Source: Sporolactobacillus inulinus | Lineage (GTDB): Bacteria; Bacillota; Bacilli; Bacillales; Sporolactobacillaceae | Direction of reading: 5' to 3' | Length of the DNA stretch: 50,235 nt | Assembly (NCBI RefSeq): GCF_006539285.1 | Contig: NZ_BJMS01000024.1 | Location: 1-50,235 of the forward strand | Shown: piece by piece, positions 1 to 10,082 of the stretch | Layout: each line of letters opens with the position of its first letter | Numbering within the stretch: position 1 is the first letter of the stretch | Position numbers and translations under genes: made by a program | The notes under the pieces: model-generated | The model's database searches: none | The model's input: the letters and a program-made list of their open reading frames with translations, nothing else | What the model was told of the DNA's origin: nothing

Positions 1-25
1 TATAAAACATATTTTTAAATATGGG

Positions 26-53
26 TTGACTAATTCGGTGAGCAATGTATAAT
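26..53 (+). promoter_or_regulatory. Sigma-A promoter of the arg operon
   Basis: TTGACT (26-31) and TATAAT (48-53) are separated by 16 bases. The -10 is perfect and the -35 has one mismatch. Transcription would start near 60, just ahead of the T-box leader. I saw no separate repressor site, so leader control seems to be the main visible switch. Confidence 0.85.
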
Positions 54-59
54 GAGTAT

Positions 60-363
60 CACACGAGTTAGAAATGTCTAACAATTGATTGAAGAAAACC
101 AATGAAGAAGAGAGTAACAATGGAGCGCTGCACCAGCAAGCCGGGATGATGGAAGCCGGCACAGGCGAAATTGCGAACCGCACTTCGAAGGTGAAGATCT
201 GAAATGAGTAGGATTTTCCGGGAACTCCCGTTACAGAGTCTTAAGCAGATTCCTTGTTTTACACTTTTAAGTAAAACGTATGGGAATAACTAGAGTGGTA
301 CCGCGGGTATTGTGATCAACGCTCGTCTCTTTTCTAAAGAAAAGAGGCGGGCGTTTTATTTTT
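60..363 (+). promoter_or_regulatory. T-box leader, predicted tRNA-Arg specific, before argC
   Basis: This is a tRNA-sensing transcription attenuator. The conserved T-box core around TGGTACCGCG (296-305) contains the UGGN bulge that pairs with the uncharged tRNA acceptor end. A Stem I apical region with the GGGATGATGG-type loop lies near 143-152. On the descending side of Stem I, the segment GAACCGCACTT offers CGC (179-181) followed by a purine as specifier, which reads Arg. The leader ends in a hairpin with a T-run (318-363) that competes with the antiterminator. Known biology: uncharged cognate tRNA stabilises the antiterminator and lets the operon be read. The Arg assignment is an inference from the specifier position, supported by the genes downstream. 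Confidence 0.92.
318..363 (+). terminator. T-box leader terminator
   Basis: A long hairpin pairs AACGCTCGTCTCTTTTCT with the following AAAAGAGGCGGGCGTT, then runs into TTTTATTTTT. It is the default off structure of the leader and overlaps the 3' side of the antiterminator region. Confidence 0.9.
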
Positions 364-471
364 GTTGCGGGATGCTCATGCACCGGGATTGTGCGTTGCT
401 TTTGCAGTTTACTACTCTGAAGTTTTAACGAATTAGTGAATGAAAATATTGGATTATTGGAGGCTTTACAG

Positions 472-1509
472 GTGAAGGCAGGTATTGTTGGCGCAAATGG
501 ATACAGCGGAGTGGAATTGATCCGCCTGTTGTTGAATCATCCGCAAATCAAAATAGAGATGCTGGTCGCTCATTCCACAACCGGCATGGAGATCTCAAGC
601 ATTTATCCTCATCTTGGCGGGATTGTGGAGCGAAGGCTCGAGGCATTTGATGCGGATGAACTGGCGGCGCGAACGGATGTTGTTTTTTTCGCAACGCCAG
701 CCGGTGTCAGCAAGGATTTGCTACCTGAATGCCTGAAGCGCGGGCTGATTTGCATTGATCTTTCCGGGGACTTCCGCTTGAAGAATCCACAGGACTATGC
801 CGAATGGTACAAAAAGAATCCTGCTGACGCCGCCCTGCTCGGCGATGCGGTGTACGGCTTATCGGAGCTTAATCGCGAGCAGATCGAAGGCGCGTCTTTA
901 CTTTCAAATCCGGGTTGCTATCCGACCGCAACGCTGCTTGGGCTTGCACCGGTATTGCAACATGACATGATCGATTTGAACTCGATTATTGTCGACGGTA
1001 AATCCGGGGTTTCCGGTTCCGGAAAGAAAGCAGTGATCGGTAATTTATTCGGTGAAGTGAATGAAAGTGTCAAGGCTTATAAGTTAGATCACCATCAGCA
1101 CACGCCGGAGATCGAACAAATGATTGAAGAAATCAGTGGTCAAAAAACGGCGATCACGTTTCACCCGCACCTGATTCCGATGACACGCGGTTTGCTCTGC
1201 ACCACATACGCAAATCTGAAACAAGGCTTTTCAACGCGTGAACTCTTGGAACACTATGAAAAGTTTTATAAGAAATCGCCCTTTGTGCGGATCAGGCCAC
1301 TTGGGAATTGGCCGGCAACAAAGGAAGTACTTGGCTCAAATTTCTGTGATATTGGTTTAAATGTTGATGGACGAACGAGGCGGCTAACTATTGTCTCGGT
1401 AATCGACAATGTCGTTAAGGGCGCGGCCGGTCAGGCGGTACAAAATTTAAACATTATCAAGGGCTGGGATGAACAAACAGGTCTTACGTTCACCCCGATC
1501 TATCCGTGA
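472..1509 (+). CDS. argC: N-acetyl-gamma-glutamyl-phosphate reductase
   Basis: Third step of arginine synthesis: NADPH-dependent reduction of N-acetylglutamyl phosphate to the semialdehyde, in the cytosol. The NADP-binding loop GANGYSG is at residues 7-13 and the catalytic cysteine is in NPGCYPT (Cys149). An upstream GTG at 436 is possible, but the GTG at 472 follows a clear GGAGG (459-463) by 8 bases and gives 345 residues, the usual family length. It is the first gene of the operon, directly downstream of the T-box terminator. argJ begins 13 bases after its stop. Confidence 0.96.
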   Translation: MKAGIVGANGYSGVELIRLLLNHPQIKIEMLVAHSTTGMEISSIYPHLGGIVERRLEAFDADELAARTDVVFFATPAGVSKDLLPECLKRGLICIDLSGDFRLKNPQDYAEWYKKNPADAALLGDAVYGLSELNREQIEGASLLSNPGCYPTATLLGLAPVLQHDMIDLNSIIVDGKSGVSGSGKKAVIGNLFGEVNESVKAYKLDHHQHTPEIEQMIEEISGQKTAITFHPHLIPMTRGLLCTTYANLKQGFSTRELLEHYEKFYKKSPFVRIRPLGNWPATKEVLGSNFCDIGLNVDGRTRRLTIVSVIDNVVKGAAGQAVQNLNIIKGWDEQTGLTFTPIYP

Positions 1510-1522
1510 AAGGGCGAGTTCA

Positions 1523-2746
1523 ATGGAAAAATTAGATCAAAAACCAACGATTACTTCTATAGAAAACGGAAGCGTCGGCAGCGCAAAAGGCTTTAAAACC
1601 GGTGGCATGCATATCGGAATGCGTACGAAAAAACCGGATCTTGGCTGGATTTATTCCGAGGTTCCGGCAACGGCAGCAGGCGTTTATACAACAAACGTGT
1701 TTCAAGCCGCACCGCTTCAGGTGACACAAGAGAGCATTGCTGAAGAGAAGAAACTGCAAGCAGTGCTTGTGAACACGGTCAGCGCAAACTCATGTACCGG
1801 GCAGCAAGGCTTGGAAAATGCGCGTGTCACCCGACAGTGGTTGGCGCAGCATTTAGGCATCACCGATCATCTTGTTGGAGTTGCCTCAACCGGCGTGATC
1901 GGCATGCAGCTGCCGATGGAAAAGATAAAAAAAGGCATTGCCGCCATTGACTTGTCGGGAAGCGAAGCACCGTTTGAAGAAGCAATTCTTACGACCGATA
2001 CCAAAACGAAACATCTGGCGGTTACCTTTGAAATTGACGGCAAACCGGTGACGATCGGCGGGGCGTGCAAGGGATCGGGAATGATTCATCCGAATATGGC
2101 AACGATGCTTGGCTTTGTCACGACCGATGCGGCAGTTGCACCGGACGCACTCAAGCAAGCGTTAAAGACGATCGTTGATAAAACGTTTAATCGCATTACG
2201 GTTGACGGGGATACCAGTACCAACGACATGGTACTGCTCCTGGCAAATGGGCAGGCTGAAAATCAGCCGCTCAGCGCGCAGCATCCGGAATGGCCCGTCT
2301 TTCTTAAAGGGCTTGAAGCCGTTTGTCAGGGACTCGCAAAATTTATTGCCGGGGACGGCGAGGGGGCAACCAAACTGATTGAGGTTCAAGTAACCGGTGC
2401 TAAAGATAACCAGTCGGCTGAAGTGATCGCTAAGACAATTGTCGGCTCAAGTCTTGTTAAAACAGCGGTGTTCGGTAGCGATGCGAATTGGGGCAGAATC
2501 GTCTGTGCCATGGGCTACAGCGGCGAAGCGTTTGATCCCAATCATGTCACATTGAAACTGGGCGACCTTATCCTTTTCGAAAACGGCGTGCCTACGCCTT
2601 TTGATGAACAACAAGCGAAGAACTATTTGGATGAAGATAGTATCGTGATTAAAGCCTCTCTTGGTGAAGGAAACGGCAGTGCGGTTGCTTGGGGCTGCGA
2701 TTTGACTTATGACTACGTGAAAATAAATGCGTCTTACCGTTCGTGA
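1523..2746 (+). CDS. argJ: Bifunctional glutamate N-acetyltransferase / ornithine acetyltransferase
   Basis: ArgJ recycles the acetyl group from N-acetylornithine to glutamate, giving the cyclic acetyl pathway. The family matures by self-cleavage at the threonine of an ATML motif, seen here as MATMLGF with Thr194 as nucleophile. The chosen ATG at 1523 gives 407 residues, normal for the family; the longer frame from 1469 would overlap argC and adds an atypical N-terminus. The ribosome site (AAAGGGCGAG) is weak, so coupling to argC translation is likely. No argA-type synthase gene is in the window; some ArgJ proteins can also use acetyl-CoA, but this cannot be decided from sequence. Confidence 0.95.
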   Translation: MEKLDQKPTITSIENGSVGSAKGFKTGGMHIGMRTKKPDLGWIYSEVPATAAGVYTTNVFQAAPLQVTQESIAEEKKLQAVLVNTVSANSCTGQQGLENARVTRQWLAQHLGITDHLVGVASTGVIGMQLPMEKIKKGIAAIDLSGSEAPFEEAILTTDTKTKHLAVTFEIDGKPVTIGGACKGSGMIHPNMATMLGFVTTDAAVAPDALKQALKTIVDKTFNRITVDGDTSTNDMVLLLANGQAENQPLSAQHPEWPVFLKGLEAVCQGLAKFIAGDGEGATKLIEVQVTGAKDNQSAEVIAKTIVGSSLVKTAVFGSDANWGRIVCAMGYSGEAFDPNHVTLKLGDLILFENGVPTPFDEQQAKNYLDEDSIVIKASLGEGNGSAVAWGCDLTYDYVKINASYRS

Positions 2747-2767
2747 AAAACGTAAGGAGGGAAAACC

Positions 2768-3571
2768 ATGACTCACTATCTGGTGATTAAATGCGGAGGA
2801 AGCGTTTTTGATAAACTCACTCCTGAATTTTTTAAAAGTCTGCAAATCATTCAAGAGAGTGGCAAATGGCAACCGGTCATCGTGCATGGCGGCGGGCCGG
2901 CCATCTCACAAATGCTGGATAAGATGGAAATACCGACCGTTTTTCATCACGGACTTCGGGTTACGACGCAGGAAGTACTCGATGTTGCTGAAATGGTACT
3001 CAGCGGAACCATGAACAAACAGATTGTTTCCAAAATTGCCGCTTCGGGCGGGAAGGCCGTTGGTCTGAGCGGGGTTGACGGCGGCTTGTTTCTGGCAAAG
3101 CCAACGTCACTTGCCAAGCTTGGCTATGTTGGTGAGATTACATCGGTGGATGCCGGGGTGATCCGCAGCCTTGCCGGTCAAGGGTTTATTCCCGTGGTTT
3201 CACCAATTTCAATGGATGAACACGGACAGCATCTTAACATTAATGCCGATCAGGCAGCCGCTAGTCTAGCCGTCGCGTTGAATGGAAAGTTGTGTTTTAT
3301 CAGTGATGTTCCCGGGATTCTTGTTGAAAAGGACGGCGCATTAACCCCCCTGAAACAAGTCTCAAATCTGGAAATTGAACAAATGATCGAATTAAAGAAG
3401 ATCAGCGGCGGCATGATTCCAAAAGCAAAAGCAGCCGTTGACAGCTTAAAGAAGAACGTTAAAGAAGTCGTCATCGTGAACGGGATGATGCCGGATTGTT
3501 TGATTGATTATACGAATGGCGTTGAAGTCGGTACAAAAATATTTCTTGAGGAGGAAATCCTTCATGCTTAA
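2768..3571 (+). CDS. argB: Acetylglutamate kinase
   Basis: Phosphorylates N-acetylglutamate with ATP, the second step of the pathway and a common feedback point. It has the amino acid kinase fold, with KCGGSVFDKL near the N-terminus for the phosphates, VHGGGPAIS for substrate, and a C-terminal NVKEVVIVNG segment. AAGGAGGG lies 6 bases before the ATG. Length is 267 residues, slightly longer than the B. subtilis enzyme. Its last 8 bases overlap argD, suggesting coupled translation. Confidence 0.95.
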   Translation: MTHYLVIKCGGSVFDKLTPEFFKSLQIIQESGKWQPVIVHGGGPAISQMLDKMEIPTVFHHGLRVTTQEVLDVAEMVLSGTMNKQIVSKIAASGGKAVGLSGVDGGLFLAKPTSLAKLGYVGEITSVDAGVIRSLAGQGFIPVVSPISMDEHGQHLNINADQAAASLAVALNGKLCFISDVPGILVEKDGALTPLKQVSNLEIEQMIELKKISGGMIPKAKAAVDSLKKNVKEVVIVNGMMPDCLIDYTNGVEVGTKIFLEEEILHA

Positions 3572-4760
3572 TACAAAGTCAGAAGAAACGCTCGCACCGG
3601 TCATGTCAGCATACGGACGTTTTCCCATTACTCTTGAAAAAGGCAAGGGCAGCTACGTTTGGAATACTGAAGGAACAAAATATCTTGACTTTACGGCCGG
3701 GATTGCCGTTCTTGCACTTGGTCATGTCCCGGATGCCGTTGAGGCAGCATTGAAGAAACAGCTCGGACTGCTGTGGCATTGTTCGAATCTCTATCACATC
3801 GGACCACAGGAGAAACTGGCCCAAATGCTAACAGAACGGACCTGCTGCGATCAAGTATTCTTTTGCAACAGCGGCGCGGAAGCCAATGAAGGCGCGATAA
3901 AACTAGCCCGCCGTTATGCGGCTTCCGTACTGAATAAACCGGAAGGGCATATTGTCACGTTCAACCATTCATTCCACGGGCGGACGCTGGCTACCATGGC
4001 GGCCACCGCACAGGAGAAGATCCAAAGCGGTTATGGCCCGGTCGTTCCTGGATTTAAGTATCTTCCTTATAATAGTGAAAATTCTGTAGCAGACATTGCC
4101 TCGGATGATCAATGCATCGCGGTCATGCTGGAAATGGTTCAAGGTGAGGGCGGAGTCATTCCGGCGGATAAAACGTGGGTACAGCAACTTTCCGCCATCT
4201 GCACGGAAAAAGGCATTCCGATGATCATTGATGAAGTACAAACAGGCATGGGGCGTACCGGCACCCTGTTCGCCTATGAACAATACGGTATTGAACCGGA
4301 TATTCTAACCGCAGCTAAAGCACTTGGATCAGGCATCCCGATCGGCGCATTCATGGCGAAAAAAGGGATTTCCAAACTGATGACGCCGGGAAGCCACGGA
4401 TCGACCTTCGGTGGGAATCCGATCGCCACAGCCGCTGGAGTAGCAACGATTCATGCTTTTGAGCAACAGGATGTCCTGGCACAATGTACGAGCAATGCCG
4501 CATATCTCCGGGACAAATTGACGGCACTGAAAGAAAGCTATCCGAAACAGCTGACGGCAATTCGCGGTCTGGGTCTGCTCATCGGTGTTGAGACAAAAGC
4601 TCCGGCGATCGATCTGGTTAATGAATTGAGAGAGAAACATCGTGTGCTGATTCTAACGGCGGGAAAGCATGTTTTGCGGATTCTGCCGCCGCTTGTGACC
4701 GATGAAACGGAGATCGATGCATTTATTGCTGCCTTTGACGCGGTTTTAAAAGAACTATAA
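3564..4760 (+). CDS. argD: Acetylornithine aminotransferase
   Basis: PLP enzyme transferring an amino group from glutamate to N-acetylglutamate semialdehyde. It is a class III aminotransferase: CNSGAEANEGAIK binds the cofactor phosphate, IIDEVQTGMGRTG contains the cofactor-stacking Asp, and Lys252 in TAAKALGSG forms the Schiff base. The ATG at 3564 follows GAGGAGGAA and overlaps the argB stop by 8 bases; the longer frame from 3504 is rejected because it lies within argB without a ribosome site. Length is 398 residues, normal. Confidence 0.95.
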   Translation: MLNTKSEETLAPVMSAYGRFPITLEKGKGSYVWNTEGTKYLDFTAGIAVLALGHVPDAVEAALKKQLGLLWHCSNLYHIGPQEKLAQMLTERTCCDQVFFCNSGAEANEGAIKLARRYAASVLNKPEGHIVTFNHSFHGRTLATMAATAQEKIQSGYGPVVPGFKYLPYNSENSVADIASDDQCIAVMLEMVQGEGGVIPADKTWVQQLSAICTEKGIPMIIDEVQTGMGRTGTLFAYEQYGIEPDILTAAKALGSGIPIGAFMAKKGISKLMTPGSHGSTFGGNPIATAAGVATIHAFEQQDVLAQCTSNAAYLRDKLTALKESYPKQLTAIRGLGLLIGVETKAPAIDLVNELREKHRVLILTAGKHVLRILPPLVTDETEIDAFIAAFDAVLKEL

Positions 4761-4779
4761 AGATGGGGGGCTGCTGATC

Positions 4780-5868
4780 ATGAAAAAGGGATATTTGCTT
4801 CTGGAGTCAGGCCGAGTTTTTCAAGGTGTGCGCGTCGGCGCTTCTTCCAGCGTGATGGGCGAATTGGTCTTTAACACGAGCATGACCGGATATCAAGAGA
4901 TTATGACCGATCCCTCGTACGCCGGACAGATCATGACATTCTGCTATCCACTGATCGGCAACTATGGAATTAATCTTCATGATAATGAGCATGCACGCAT
5001 TGAAATGCAAGCTGTGCTGTTCAGCAATCTTTGCCGTGTGCCCAGCCATTATCAATCGGTGATGAATGTGGATCAGTGGCTGAAACGCTCAGGGGTTCCG
5101 GGTCTCGCTAATCTTGATACACGAGCCGTCGTGAAAGCCGTTCGCCGAAGCGGCACGATGAAGGCAGTCATTAGTGATCTTCCTGATGCTGCGTCAATTG
5201 ATTGGGAGCAGTCGCTGCCAACAGCTATGGTTGCAAAAGTATCCTCAACAAAAACGACGGTTTATGAGGGAAACGGACCTCATGTCGTTCTAATTGATTA
5301 CGGTTATAAGAAATCGATGCTACAGGCACTGCTTGCTGAAGGATGCAAGGTCACGGTTGTTCCGTACAATACGGATGCAGAAACGGTGAAATCCCTCCAA
5401 CCGGATGGCGTGATGCTCAGCAACGGACCTGGAGACCCGATTCAATTGCAGCCGCTGTTTGAGGAAATCAAGAAGATCACATCGACTTACCCAACATTGG
5501 GGATTTGCCTTGGCCATCAATTAATCGCGCTGGCCTATGGAGCAAGCACCGGCAAGCTGCTTTTTGGTCACCGCGGTGCCAATCATCCGGTCAAGGCGCT
5601 TGCGACCGGAAAGGTATGGATGACCTCACAGAATCACAGCTATGTTGTTGAGAAAGACAGTGTCGATCAAACACAATTTTCGATTAGTTATCTGAATGTT
5701 AATGATGGATCGGTTGAGGGATTGACGCATCGTCAGCTTCCGATTGAAACGGTTCAGTTTCATCCGGAAGCCCACCCCGGTCCGGATGATACCCATCCAA
5801 CGTTTACAAAATTTATTCATATGATGAAACAAAGCAAGGGTGAAGCAAATCATGCCATTACGTACTGA
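4780..5868 (+). CDS. carA: Carbamoyl-phosphate synthase small (glutaminase) subunit, arginine operon copy
   Basis: Hydrolyses glutamine and passes ammonia to CarB. The N-terminal CarA domain fills roughly residues 1-150. The class I amidotransferase domain follows, with LSNGPGDP, nucleophile Cys243 in GICLGHQ and the His/Glu pair in QFHPEAHPG. A good GGGGGG-type ribosome site precedes ATG 4780. The gene overlaps carB by 17 bases. Its place between argD and argF suggests an arginine-dedicated enzyme, as in B. subtilis, which has a second pyrimidine copy elsewhere; that second copy is not in this window. Confidence 0.95.
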   Translation: MKKGYLLLESGRVFQGVRVGASSSVMGELVFNTSMTGYQEIMTDPSYAGQIMTFCYPLIGNYGINLHDNEHARIEMQAVLFSNLCRVPSHYQSVMNVDQWLKRSGVPGLANLDTRAVVKAVRRSGTMKAVISDLPDAASIDWEQSLPTAMVAKVSSTKTTVYEGNGPHVVLIDYGYKKSMLQALLAEGCKVTVVPYNTDAETVKSLQPDGVMLSNGPGDPIQLQPLFEEIKKITSTYPTLGICLGHQLIALAYGASTGKLLFGHRGANHPVKALATGKVWMTSQNHSYVVEKDSVDQTQFSISYLNVNDGSVEGLTHRQLPIETVQFHPEAHPGPDDTHPTFTKFIHMMKQSKGEANHAITY

Positions 5869-8800
5869 CATTAAAAAAGTGCTGGTTATTGGGTCCGGAC
5901 CGATTGTAATCGGCCAAGCAGCGGAATTTGACTATGCCGGTACACAGGCCTGTCTTGCGCTGAAAGAAGAAGGCATCGAGGTTGTCTTGATTAATAACAA
6001 CCCGGCAACGATTATGACGGATGATCAGATCGCTGATCGAACCTATATTGAGCCATTAACGCTTGCTGCGATTGAAAAAATTATTGCCAAGGAACGCCCG
6101 GATGGACTAATTGGCACGCTTGGCGGACAAACAGGGTTGAACCTAGCTGTTTCACTTTATAATCAAGGGATTCTTGCCAACTATCATGTGGCATTGCTGG
6201 GAACCTCCGTGGATTCCATTCAGCATGGAGAAGACCGTGAGTTGTTCAAGGATTTAATGCTGAAAATCAAGGAACCAATTCCCGAATCCAAGATTATCCG
6301 CTCGTATGAAGACGGCTTAGCGTTTGTCAATGAAATAGGCTACCCGGTCATCATTCGCCCTGCTTATACTTTAGGCGGCTCTGGCGGCGGTTTTGCTTAT
6401 AACGAACACGAACTTGATCTTGTGCTCCATCGCGGGCTCAAGCTCAGTCCGATTCATGAGGTTCTGATTGAAAAGAGTATTAAAGGCTGGAAAGAAATCG
6501 AGTATGAAGTAATGCGTGATGCCAACGATACATGCATGATTGTCTGTAACATGGAGAATATGGATCCTGTGGGCGTACATACAGGAGACAGTATCGTTGT
6601 TGCCCCGTCACAGACGCTCTCGGATGTGCAATATCAGATGCTGCGCAACGCATCACTGAAAATCATCCGTGCTTTAAAAATTGTCGGCGGATGCAACATT
6701 CAGTTCGCATTAAATCCGATCTCTAACGAGTATGCGATTATTGAAGTTAACCCGCGTGTGAGCCGATCATCGGCGCTAGCGTCGAAAGCGACCGGTTATC
6801 CAATCGCACGCGTTGCAGCGAAATGCGCGGTCGGCTTCCATCTTGATGAAATTTTGAACCCAATTACCGGTACCACTTATGCATCGTTTGAACCGGCGAT
6901 TGATTATATTGTTGTCAAACTGCCGCGCTTCCCATTTGATAAGTTTACCGAGGCGGATCGAGGCTTGGGGACCCAGATGAAAGCAACGGGTGAGGTTATG
7001 GCGATTGATCGCACGTTTGAAGGCGCATTGAATAAAGGCATACGTTCCTTGGAAATGGGCTTTTCCGGTCTTGAAAATAAGGCGTTCACGGTTCTTTCAG
7101 ACGCTGCATTGGAAAATAAGATCAAGCAGGCAACCGATTTACGGCTGTTTGCGATCAGCGAATTATTTCGAAGAGGGCGCACGGTCGATGATTTGTGGAA
7201 TATGACGGCGATTGATCCTTGGTTCCTCAACGCAATTCATGGAATCGTCGCTTTTGAAGAAGCAATGAAAGGGAAAGCTCTAGCGGAGCTGAGCGATGAG
7301 GTATGGCAGCAGGCGAAGTGGCTGAATATCGGCAACCAGCGTTTGGCTGATCTGCTGAATGTCCCGCCGGAGGAGATATCCAAGCGCGTTCGCGCGGCCG
7401 GACTTTCGCCATCGTACCATTTGGTGGATACATGTGCCGGCGAATTCGAAGCGCAAACCCCATATTATTACTCGACATGGTTTGGCGCTGATGAAGCGCA
7501 GGTCAGCGATAAGCCGAAGATACTGATCATTGGATCGGGGCCAATTCGGATCGGACAGGGAATCGAGTTTGACTATTGCTCAGTTCAAGCAACACTGGCC
7601 GTGAAGAAGAACGGTTATGAAGCGATTGTGATTAACAATAATCCGGAAACCGTCAGCACCGATTATTCAATTGCCGATCGTTTGTATTTTGACCCGCTTG
7701 CCGTTGAGGACATTCTTCATGTTGCTGAAAAGGAAAAAGTGCAGGGCGCGCTCGTTCAATTTGGCGGGCAAACGGCTGTGAATGTGGCAAAAGCGCTTGA
7801 ACAAGCAGGGATTAAGGTGCTTGGTACCTCAACGCAAAGCATCGACCGCGTCGAAGACCGGGAGCAATTTTATGAACTGCTGCAGTCACTGAACATTCCG
7901 CATATCAAGGGACTGACGGTGCACAAAATGGAGGATCTTCCGAAAGCGGGTGAAGCGCTCGGCTATCCGATTCTTGTCCGGCCTTCCTATGTGATCGGCG
8001 GTCAATCCATGTTCCTGTTCCATCATCCGCATGAGCTTGAAGCATATATGACGAGCGATCGAAATATGACGCAGCAGTCGTTTCCTTTATTGGTTGATCG
8101 TTATATGCCGGGCATTGAGTGCGAAGTTGACGCGATCAGTGATGGCGTGCACACGACCATTCCGGGCATCTTTCAACATATTGAGCGTGCCGGTGTCCAT
8201 TCTGGAGACAGCGTCGCAGTTTTTCCATCGTTCAGTCTCAGCCAAGCGGTGAAGAATGAAATTGAAGCAGATACACGGAAACTATGCAGTAGCTTGAATG
8301 TTAAGGGGTTAATCAACATTCAATTCGTGATTGCCTCCGGAAAGGTCTATGTTCTTGAAGTAAATCCGCGTGCGTCACGTACGGTTCCAATCATCAGCAA
8401 AGTAACCGGTATTCCAATGGTTAAGCATGCAGTAGGCGTTCAATTAGGTAACTTATTGCGTGATCAAAATTTGGATGACGGTTATGGTACATCTCCTGAT
8501 TTTTACGCGGTGAAGGCACCGGTGTTCTCGTTTACGAAATTGCAGGGGGTTGATCCTGTTCTCGGTCCGGAAATGAAATCGACCGGCGAACAACTGGGCA
8601 TGGGCGCTACGGTTGACGAGGCATTTCTAAAAGGTGTCTTATGCAACGAGGACAATCCATTTGCAAAGGACAACGCGAATAAAGCCATCTTATGCTCCAT
8701 CACTGAAAATCAGCGCGAGGAGAGTTTCGATGTTGTCCGCCAGCTTGCTAAAGACGGCTTCAAGATTTTTGCAACACCAGGGACCGCTGCTGCATACAGA

Positions 8801-9079
8801 CAGGCAGGAATGACGGTCGCTGAGGTGAATGATGATGCAGAGGCTGCAGCTCAATTGATTGCAAATGGCCAAGTGTCCGCCGTCTACAATATTCCGACGG
8901 CCGGGCGCAACCGGCAATCGTTTGGCTTTCAAATCAGAGCGCTCGCATTGCGCTACCAAGTGCCTGTGTATACATGCACCGATACATTAGCTGCGACGCT
9001 TCATGCAGCAAAGCACGCCATTTCATCGGATGTATACACGCTTGATGAATACCGGAATTTCAGCTATACGAATCAATAA
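5852..9079 (+). CDS. carB: Carbamoyl-phosphate synthase large subunit
   Basis: Makes carbamoyl phosphate from bicarbonate, ammonia and two ATP. Two homologous ATP-grasp halves are visible, each opening with a GSGPI(V/R)IGQ motif (near residues 14 and 560) and carrying GGQT and EVNPR motifs. The C-terminal MGS-like regulatory domain (about 930-1075) is intact. ATG 5852 follows AAGGGTGAA and overlaps carA. At 1075 residues it is full length. The intact MGS domain is worth noting because arginine-dedicated CarB proteins can be shorter; effector binding cannot be read from sequence alone. Confidence 0.95.
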   Translation: MPLRTDIKKVLVIGSGPIVIGQAAEFDYAGTQACLALKEEGIEVVLINNNPATIMTDDQIADRTYIEPLTLAAIEKIIAKERPDGLIGTLGGQTGLNLAVSLYNQGILANYHVALLGTSVDSIQHGEDRELFKDLMLKIKEPIPESKIIRSYEDGLAFVNEIGYPVIIRPAYTLGGSGGGFAYNEHELDLVLHRGLKLSPIHEVLIEKSIKGWKEIEYEVMRDANDTCMIVCNMENMDPVGVHTGDSIVVAPSQTLSDVQYQMLRNASLKIIRALKIVGGCNIQFALNPISNEYAIIEVNPRVSRSSALASKATGYPIARVAAKCAVGFHLDEILNPITGTTYASFEPAIDYIVVKLPRFPFDKFTEADRGLGTQMKATGEVMAIDRTFEGALNKGIRSLEMGFSGLENKAFTVLSDAALENKIKQATDLRLFAISELFRRGRTVDDLWNMTAIDPWFLNAIHGIVAFEEAMKGKALAELSDEVWQQAKWLNIGNQRLADLLNVPPEEISKRVRAAGLSPSYHLVDTCAGEFEAQTPYYYSTWFGADEAQVSDKPKILIIGSGPIRIGQGIEFDYCSVQATLAVKKNGYEAIVINNNPETVSTDYSIADRLYFDPLAVEDILHVAEKEKVQGALVQFGGQTAVNVAKALEQAGIKVLGTSTQSIDRVEDREQFYELLQSLNIPHIKGLTVHKMEDLPKAGEALGYPILVRPSYVIGGQSMFLFHHPHELEAYMTSDRNMTQQSFPLLVDRYMPGIECEVDAISDGVHTTIPGIFQHIERAGVHSGDSVAVFPSFSLSQAVKNEIEADTRKLCSSLNVKGLINIQFVIASGKVYVLEVNPRASRTVPIISKVTGIPMVKHAVGVQLGNLLRDQNLDDGYGTSPDFYAVKAPVFSFTKLQGVDPVLGPEMKSTGEQLGMGATVDEAFLKGVLCNEDNPFAKDNANKAILCSITENQREESFDVVRQLAKDGFKIFATPGTAAAYRQAGMTVAEVNDDAEAAAQLIANGQVSAVYNIPTAGRNRQSFGFQIRALALRYQVPVYTCTDTLAATLHAAKHAISSDVYTLDEYRNFSYTNQ

Positions 9080-9094
9080 GAGGAAGTGAATGTC

Positions 9095-10054
9095 TTGGAA
9101 AACGAAACAGCAGCAACATTGACAGGCAGAGATTTTCTTACGATCGCTGAATTTACAGAAGATGAACTGATGACCTTCTTGAATACGGCTGTTGCCTTGA
9201 AGACGATGCAGAAGCAAGGGGTTCCGCATCATTTCTTAAACGGACAGACGCTGGCGATGATCTTTGAGAAAGCGTCAACACGGACGCGCGTCGCATTTGA
9301 AGTTGGTATGTACCATTTAGGCGGTTCTGCATTATACTTAAGCAGTAAAGACATACAGATCGGCCGCGGCGAGACGATTGCCGATACGGCTAAAGTGCTT
9401 TCCCGCTTTGTCGACGGTATTATGATTCGTACGTTCGGTCATGATGTGGTTGAGGAGCTGGCGGCGAATGCCGATGTTCCGGTGATTAATGGATTGACCG
9501 ATACGCATCACCCGACACAGATCATTGCCGATCTGTTGACGATCTACGAACACAAGGGAAAAATCGGCGGACTCAAGGCGTGCTTCATCGGTGATGGCTA
9601 CAATAATATGGCCCATTCACTGATGGAGGGTGCTGCGGCATTCGGTATGGATATGACGGTTGCAAGTCCAAAGGGCTATGAACCGGATACAGCAATTTTT
9701 GAGGCGGCAAAAGCAAGAGGCGCAAAGAACGGCTGCATGATTGCCATAACAGACTCACCGCAGGAGGCTGCCGAAGATTGTGATGTGGTCATCACCGACA
9801 CATGGCTGAGTATGGGCGATGAAGCTGAGAAGGATAAACGGTTGCACGATTTCCAAGGTTTCCAAGTAGATGATGCCCTTGTCTCACTTGCTAAGCCGGA
9901 TCATATTTTCATGCACTGCCTGCCGGCTCACCGCGGCGAGGAAGTCACGGAAAGCGTCATTGACGGCGATCATTCCGTTGTTTTTGATGAAGCGGAAAAT
10001 CGGCTTCATGCACATAAGGCAATTCTGAAATGCTTGATGGAAAAAGATGCATAA
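9095..10054 (+). CDS. argF: Ornithine carbamoyltransferase
   Basis: Joins carbamoyl phosphate and ornithine to give citrulline. The carbamoyl phosphate site STRTR is in EKASTRTRVAFE, and the ornithine-loop motif HCLPAHRGEEV is near the C-terminus. The TTG at 9095 is preferred: it lies about 10 bases after AAGAGGA and gives 319 residues, the usual length. The GTG at 9086 sits only a base or two from that site. The gene starts 15 bases after carB and ends 28 bases before argG. Confidence 0.93.
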   Translation: MENETAATLTGRDFLTIAEFTEDELMTFLNTAVALKTMQKQGVPHHFLNGQTLAMIFEKASTRTRVAFEVGMYHLGGSALYLSSKDIQIGRGETIADTAKVLSRFVDGIMIRTFGHDVVEELAANADVPVINGLTDTHHPTQIIADLLTIYEHKGKIGGLKACFIGDGYNNMAHSLMEGAAAFGMDMTVASPKGYEPDTAIFEAAKARGAKNGCMIAITDSPQEAAEDCDVVITDTWLSMGDEAEKDKRLHDFQGFQVDDALVSLAKPDHIFMHCLPAHRGEEVTESVIDGDHSVVFDEAENRLHAHKAILKCLMEKDA

Positions 10055-10082
10055 AAAAGACAACTTTTAGGAGGGTATTCTC